From CALANV01 sp036381615 (lineage in GTDB: Bacteria; Pseudomonadota; Alphaproteobacteria; CACIAM-22H2): DNA of 64,000 nt. Positions 61,157 to 64,000 of this stretch are shown here, piece after piece. The position numbers were made by a program, and so were the translations under genes. Every line of letters starts with the position of its first letter. The stretch's first letter is position 1. The DNA lies in NCBI GenBank assembly GCA_036381615.1, contig DASVCL010000052.1:1-64000 (forward strand), in the 5' to 3' direction. Under the pieces are notes generated by a model that searched no databases, had not been told where the DNA came from, and saw only the letters and a program-made list of their open reading frames with translations.

Positions 61157-62527
61157 TCAGAGTGCGGCGCGCGCTCCGTCGTTCGCGGCCGGAATCCGGA
61201 TGCCCTGTTCCGAATAGAGTTTCAGCTTGTTCCGCAGCGTCCGGATCGAGATGCCCAGGATGTTGGCGGCATGCGTTCGGTTGCCGAGGCAATGATTGAG
61301 GGTATCGAGGATCAGGTCGCGTTCGACATCGGCGATCGTACGGCCGACGAGCGTGCTGCGGCCGGCAGCGGCCGCCGCGGCCGCCTCGACGCCGCCGGAC
61401 GCCGGGGCGACTGGCGACGGCGCCCTGGGCGGCGACGTGAGCCGGATCGCCTCAGGGCCGATGCTGTCGCCCTGTGCGAGCAGGACGGCGCGGTGCATCG
61501 TGTTCTCGAGTTCACGCACGTTGCCGCGCCAGCCATGCGCCTTGAGCACCTCGATCGCCGCGGGTGAAACGGGACGGACCGGCAGGGCATTCGCCTCGGC
61601 ATATTTGCGGGCGAAGTGATCGGCCAGGAGTTCGATGTCGGCGGGGCGCTCGCGCAACGGCGGCAGGGTCAGCGTCACGACGTTGAGGCGGAAGTACAGG
61701 TCTTCCCGGAAGTTTCCGGCCGCGACCTCGGCCTGAAGGTCGCGGTTCGTCGTGGCGATGACGCGGATGTCGACCTTGACCGGCCCCGAGCCGCCGACGC
61801 GGTCGATCTCCCGTTCCTGGATCGCGCGCAGCAGCTTGGCCTGAAGGCGGATGTCCATCTCGCTGATCTCGTCGAGGAGCAGGGTACCCCCGTTCGCCTC
61901 TTCGAACTTGCCGATGCGCCGGGCGATGGCACCCGTGAATGCGCCTTTCTCATGACCGAACAGCTCGGACTCGAGCAGGTTGTCGGGGATCGCCGCGCAG
62001 TTCACGGACACCATCGGTTGATTTGCCCGGCGGCTCTTGCGATGGATGTATCGCGCCATCAGCTCCTTGCCGGTGCCGGACTCGCCACAGATCAGAATGC
62101 TGGCATCGCTCGCCGCGACCTGGTCGGCAAGGCGCAGCGTGCTTTCCATCGCCGGATCGCGCGACAGGATCGTATGGCTCTCTTCGGTGACGGCGGCCAG
62201 AACCGCGGCGATCAGCTCGGCATCGGGGGGAAGGGGAATGTACTCCTTGGCACCGGCCTTGATGGCGCGGACCGCCGCGGGCGTGTCCGAGCCGACGCCG
62301 CACGCCACCACGGGCACGTGAATGCGTTCGGAGCGGAGGGACTCGATCAGCCGGCCGATATCCATTTGAACATCGGCAAAGATCAGATCGGCGCCCTTGC
62401 CGGCGCGAAGGCTCGCGAGGCCTGCATCGATGTCGGACACCTGCGCGACCTTCGCGCCGCGGCCGAGCGCGATCTTCGCCGCGATCGTCGCTTGTCCGTT
62501 GAGAGTGCCGATGATGAGCAGTCGCAT
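61157..62527 (-). CDS. flbD: FlbD-type sigma-54-dependent flagellar regulator
   Basis: 456 aa. Receiver-like N-terminus, AAA+ domain with Walker A GESGTGKEL, sigma-54 contact loop GAFTGA, ELFGHEKG, Walker B GGTLLLDEI, and a Fis-type HTH (HAANILGISIRTLRNKL). In the receiver the usual acidic pair is missing (LLIIGTLNGQ) although Asp52 is kept (IFADVQMD); this matches Caulobacter FlbD, whose activity is set through FliX. It switches on class III/IV flagellar genes. Located between fliN and flhA. Confidence 0.9.
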   Translation of the reverse strand: MRLLIIGTLNGQATIAAKIALGRGAKVAQVSDIDAGLASLRAGKGADLIFADVQMDIGRLIESLRSERIHVPVVACGVGSDTPAAVRAIKAGAKEYIPLPPDAELIAAVLAAVTEESHTILSRDPAMESTLRLADQVAASDASILICGESGTGKELMARYIHRKSRRANQPMVSVNCAAIPDNLLESELFGHEKGAFTGAIARRIGKFEEANGGTLLLDEISEMDIRLQAKLLRAIQEREIDRVGGSGPVKVDIRVIATTNRDLQAEVAAGNFREDLYFRLNVVTLTLPPLRERPADIELLADHFARKYAEANALPVRPVSPAAIEVLKAHGWRGNVRELENTMHRAVLLAQGDSIGPEAIRLTSPPRAPSPVAPASGGVEAAAAAAAGRSTLVGRTIADVERDLILDTLNHCLGNRTHAANILGISIRTLRNKLKLYSEQGIRIPAANDGARAAL

Positions 62528-62602
62528 GGCCGTTACTCCGAAGAAGGCTGTTCAGTCAGGTATTGATCGGTGCGGAATCGCATCGGCGCGGGGCAGGGAA
62601 GA

Positions 62603-62932
62603 TCAGCTGCGGTCGACCTTGACGATCTCGGTCATCGTCACGCCAAGCCTGTCGTCGACGACGACGACTTCGCCGCGCGCGACCAGGCGGTTGTTGACGT
62701 AGATATCGACCGCTTCCCCGACCTTGCGGTCGAGCTCGACAACGGCGCCGCGACCGAGTTTCAGGAGCTGGCTCACCTGCATCGTCGCCTTGCCGAGTAC
62801 CGCAGAGACCTGGACCGGAATGTCATAGACCGCCTTGAGATCCTTCGCGGTCCGCGCCGATCTCGCGCTATCGGTCTCCGGCGTCGCCTGGTCCGGCGAC
62901 AGTTCGTTCAATTCAAGATTCTCGTCTGCCAT
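62603..62932 (-). CDS. fliN: Flagellar switch protein FliN
   Basis: 109 aa: disordered N-terminus then the SpoA core VYDIPVQVSAVLGKATMQVSQLLKLGRGAVVEL-type fold (segments YDIPVQVSAVLG and QLLKLGRGAV) ending GVTMTEIVK. C-ring component with FliG and FliM; fliM is not in the window. Twelve bases after fliH. Confidence 0.94.
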   Translation of the reverse strand: MADENLELNELSPDQATPETDSARSARTAKDLKAVYDIPVQVSAVLGKATMQVSQLLKLGRGAVVELDRKVGEAVDIYVNNRLVARGEVVVVDDRLGVTMTEIVKVDRS

Positions 62933-62944
62933 GATAACCCCCGT

Positions 62945-63595
62945 TTAACGGATCACACCCGGCACGCCGGATCCGTCCTGGACAAAGCGCTGGATTGCAC
63001 CTTCGATTTCGTGCCAGACCGACTGCACATTGCGCTCGGCCCCGCCATCGGCCCATTCGACGCGGGCGTCAGTAGGCTGGAGCGAGCTGTCGGCCAGCAG
63101 GATGATCCGACCGGCAAAACCCGTCGCGCCGGCCAGGCCGTCGAGCCGCTGACGCATCGGATCGAGAAGCTGGTCGTTGACCCGGATGACGAGCCGAGGC
63201 TCGTCGGTGAGCCTCGCCAGACATTCGCCGACGAGCGCTTCGATCTCGGACAGGGCTTCGCGCTTGCAAAGGGAAGGCAGGAGCCGGCGGGCGATCTCTG
63301 CCACCGCCGCTATCGCTACCCGCTGGCGCGCCGCGTGTTGCGCGTCGGCTTCGGCAAGAATTCGGTCGAGACCGGTCGAGACGGTCGCGAGCGCGTCGGC
63401 AAGCAGACGTGCCGTTTGCCGTTCGGCCTCTTCCCGCCCTGCGACGGCACCCGCGGCGAACGCCTCCTGTTTCGCCAGTTCGAGTTCCTCGACCGAGAAG
63501 GTTTGCGGCTTTGCGTTCTCCCGATCGGACGCATTTCCGGCGTCGATATCGGACTCGAATTCGGTGTCGAACAGGAACTTGCTGACGACTGTCAT
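62945..63595 (-). CDS. fliH: FliH-like flagellar assembly protein
   Basis: 216 aa. Acidic N-terminus, central coiled coil (VEELELAKQEAFAAGAVAGREEAER) and C-terminal domain with RLVIRVNDQLLD, as in FliH/YscL stators of the export ATPase. Recognised from architecture and place between fliG and fliN; sequence identity across FliH proteins is low. Confidence 0.82.
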   Translation of the reverse strand: MTVVSKFLFDTEFESDIDAGNASDRENAKPQTFSVEELELAKQEAFAAGAVAGREEAERQTARLLADALATVSTGLDRILAEADAQHAARQRVAIAAVAEIARRLLPSLCKREALSEIEALVGECLARLTDEPRLVIRVNDQLLDPMRQRLDGLAGATGFAGRIILLADSSLQPTDARVEWADGGAERNVQSVWHEIEGAIQRFVQDGSGVPGVIR

Positions 63596-63608
63596 GACGA
63601 GCCTTGCG

Positions 63609-64000
63609 TCAGTAGATCAGTTCGTCTTCACCGCCGCGCTTGTCGGCAATGATGATCTCGTCCTTGGCGGCCAGTTCCTTCGCGACGGACACCATGTACA
63701 TCTGCGCCTCGTCGACGTCGCGGAGGCGGACCGGCCCCATCTGTTCCATTTCCTCGCGCAGAAGCTTGCCGGCGCGTTCCGACATGTTGGAGAAGAACAG
63801 GTTGCGAAGCGCCTCCGAGGCGCCCTTCAGTGCGACCGCCAGCTTGCTCTTGTCGACGTTGCGAAGAAGGGTCTGAACCGCCCCCGGATCGAGCCGGCCG
63901 AGATCCTCGAACGTGAACATGAGGGCACGGATGCGTTCGGCCGAGTCACGGTTCCGTTCCTCGAGCGCTGCGAGAAACCGGTTTTCGTTGGCGCGGTCGA
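63609..64000 (-). CDS. fliG: Flagellar motor switch protein FliG (C-terminal part; 5' end beyond window)
   Basis: The frame is open from the stop at 63609 to the window end, about 130 codons. It reads ...EERNRDSAERIRALMFTFEDLGRLD, VDKSKLAVALKGA and AAKDEIIIADKRGGEDELIY, the FliG C-terminal charged-ridge domain and middle domain motif MFTFEDL. The apparent ATG at 63918 is an internal Met. FliG contacts the stator and transmits torque. Confidence 0.95.
   Translation of the reverse strand, partial: DRANENRFLAALEERNRDSAERIRALMFTFEDLGRLDPGAVQTLLRNVDKSKLAVALKGASEALRNLFFSNMSERAGKLLREEMEQMGPVRLRDVDEAQMYMVSVAKELAAKDEIIIADKRGGEDELIY

Overview
The window looks like chromosomal DNA of a high-GC, motile alphaproteobacterium, possibly Rhodospirillales-like. 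The evidence is the ChpT/CtrA cell-cycle phosphorelay genes beside chemotaxis and flagellar genes, a FlbD-type sigma-54 regulator, a GANTC site and a CtrA-like box between ctrA and fliI, and the overall gene set. The genus cannot be fixed from sequence reading alone. No rRNA, tRNA, CRISPR array, insertion sequence or phage gene was seen.

Layout. (1) 1-541: non-coding, low complexity, with a 17-bp and an 8-bp tandem repeat. (2) 0.5-12.6 kb: accessory genes. These are a DUF6644/DUF6152 pair, a hemerythrin-like protein, a MarR-GNAT fusion followed by a DMT exporter, a Ser/Thr dehydratase-like enzyme and a FlK-like thioesterase, then LpxR, two ABM-type monooxygenases, a Tat-exported aldo/keto reductase, an HtrA-like protein that has lost its catalytic triad, and a CGNR zinc-finger regulator with a perfect palindrome upstream. 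(3) 12.7-25.6 kb: a divergent catabolic locus. One arm is argE-HAD-AstE/ASPA-AbrB; the other is M81 peptidase, a winged-helix/RMF-like fusion, a complete Dpp/Opp-type ABC importer and an N-formylglutamate amidohydrolase. A perfect 24-bp palindrome lies between the two arms. (4) 25.6-45.9 kb: nadK, then a formate dehydrogenase (FDH) island. It holds moaA, a multi-cluster ferredoxin, an HTH/periplasmic-binding-like regulator, a TupABC tungstate importer, fdhD, a nitroreductase, mobA, a hybrid histidine kinase, DUF3305, DUF3306, an HTH-TorD fusion, a small Tat-signal protein, fdh alpha (Cys, not Sec), fdh beta, a small membrane protein and the cytochrome b gamma subunit, closed by a strong terminator. 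(5) 46-48 kb: a periplasmic WD40 protein, a 40-aa membrane protein, a cytochrome c and a DUF3553 protein. (6) 48-64 kb: chpT, cheA(-REC)-cheW-cheY-cheB-cheR, ctrA, fliI-fliJ, and leftward fliG(partial)-fliH-fliN-flbD-flhA-fliK.

How the genes fit together. The FDH island carries almost everything needed to make an exported, membrane-attached formate dehydrogenase: oxyanion uptake (Tup), cofactor synthesis and nucleotide attachment (MoaA, MobA), sulfuration (FdhD), apoenzyme chaperoning (TorD), Tat export and electron transfer (beta, gamma). Two of its proteins couple a DNA-binding domain to a sensor-like domain: HTH-PBP for the oxyanion and HTH-TorD for the apoenzyme. The HTH-TorD gene has an inverted repeat placed between a predicted -35 and -10, which suggests a maturation-sensing autoregulator; this is the strongest candidate here for an undescribed regulatory system. 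Other candidates are the winged-helix/RMF fusion, the HtrA pseudoprotease, and the deacylase/peptide-uptake divergon.
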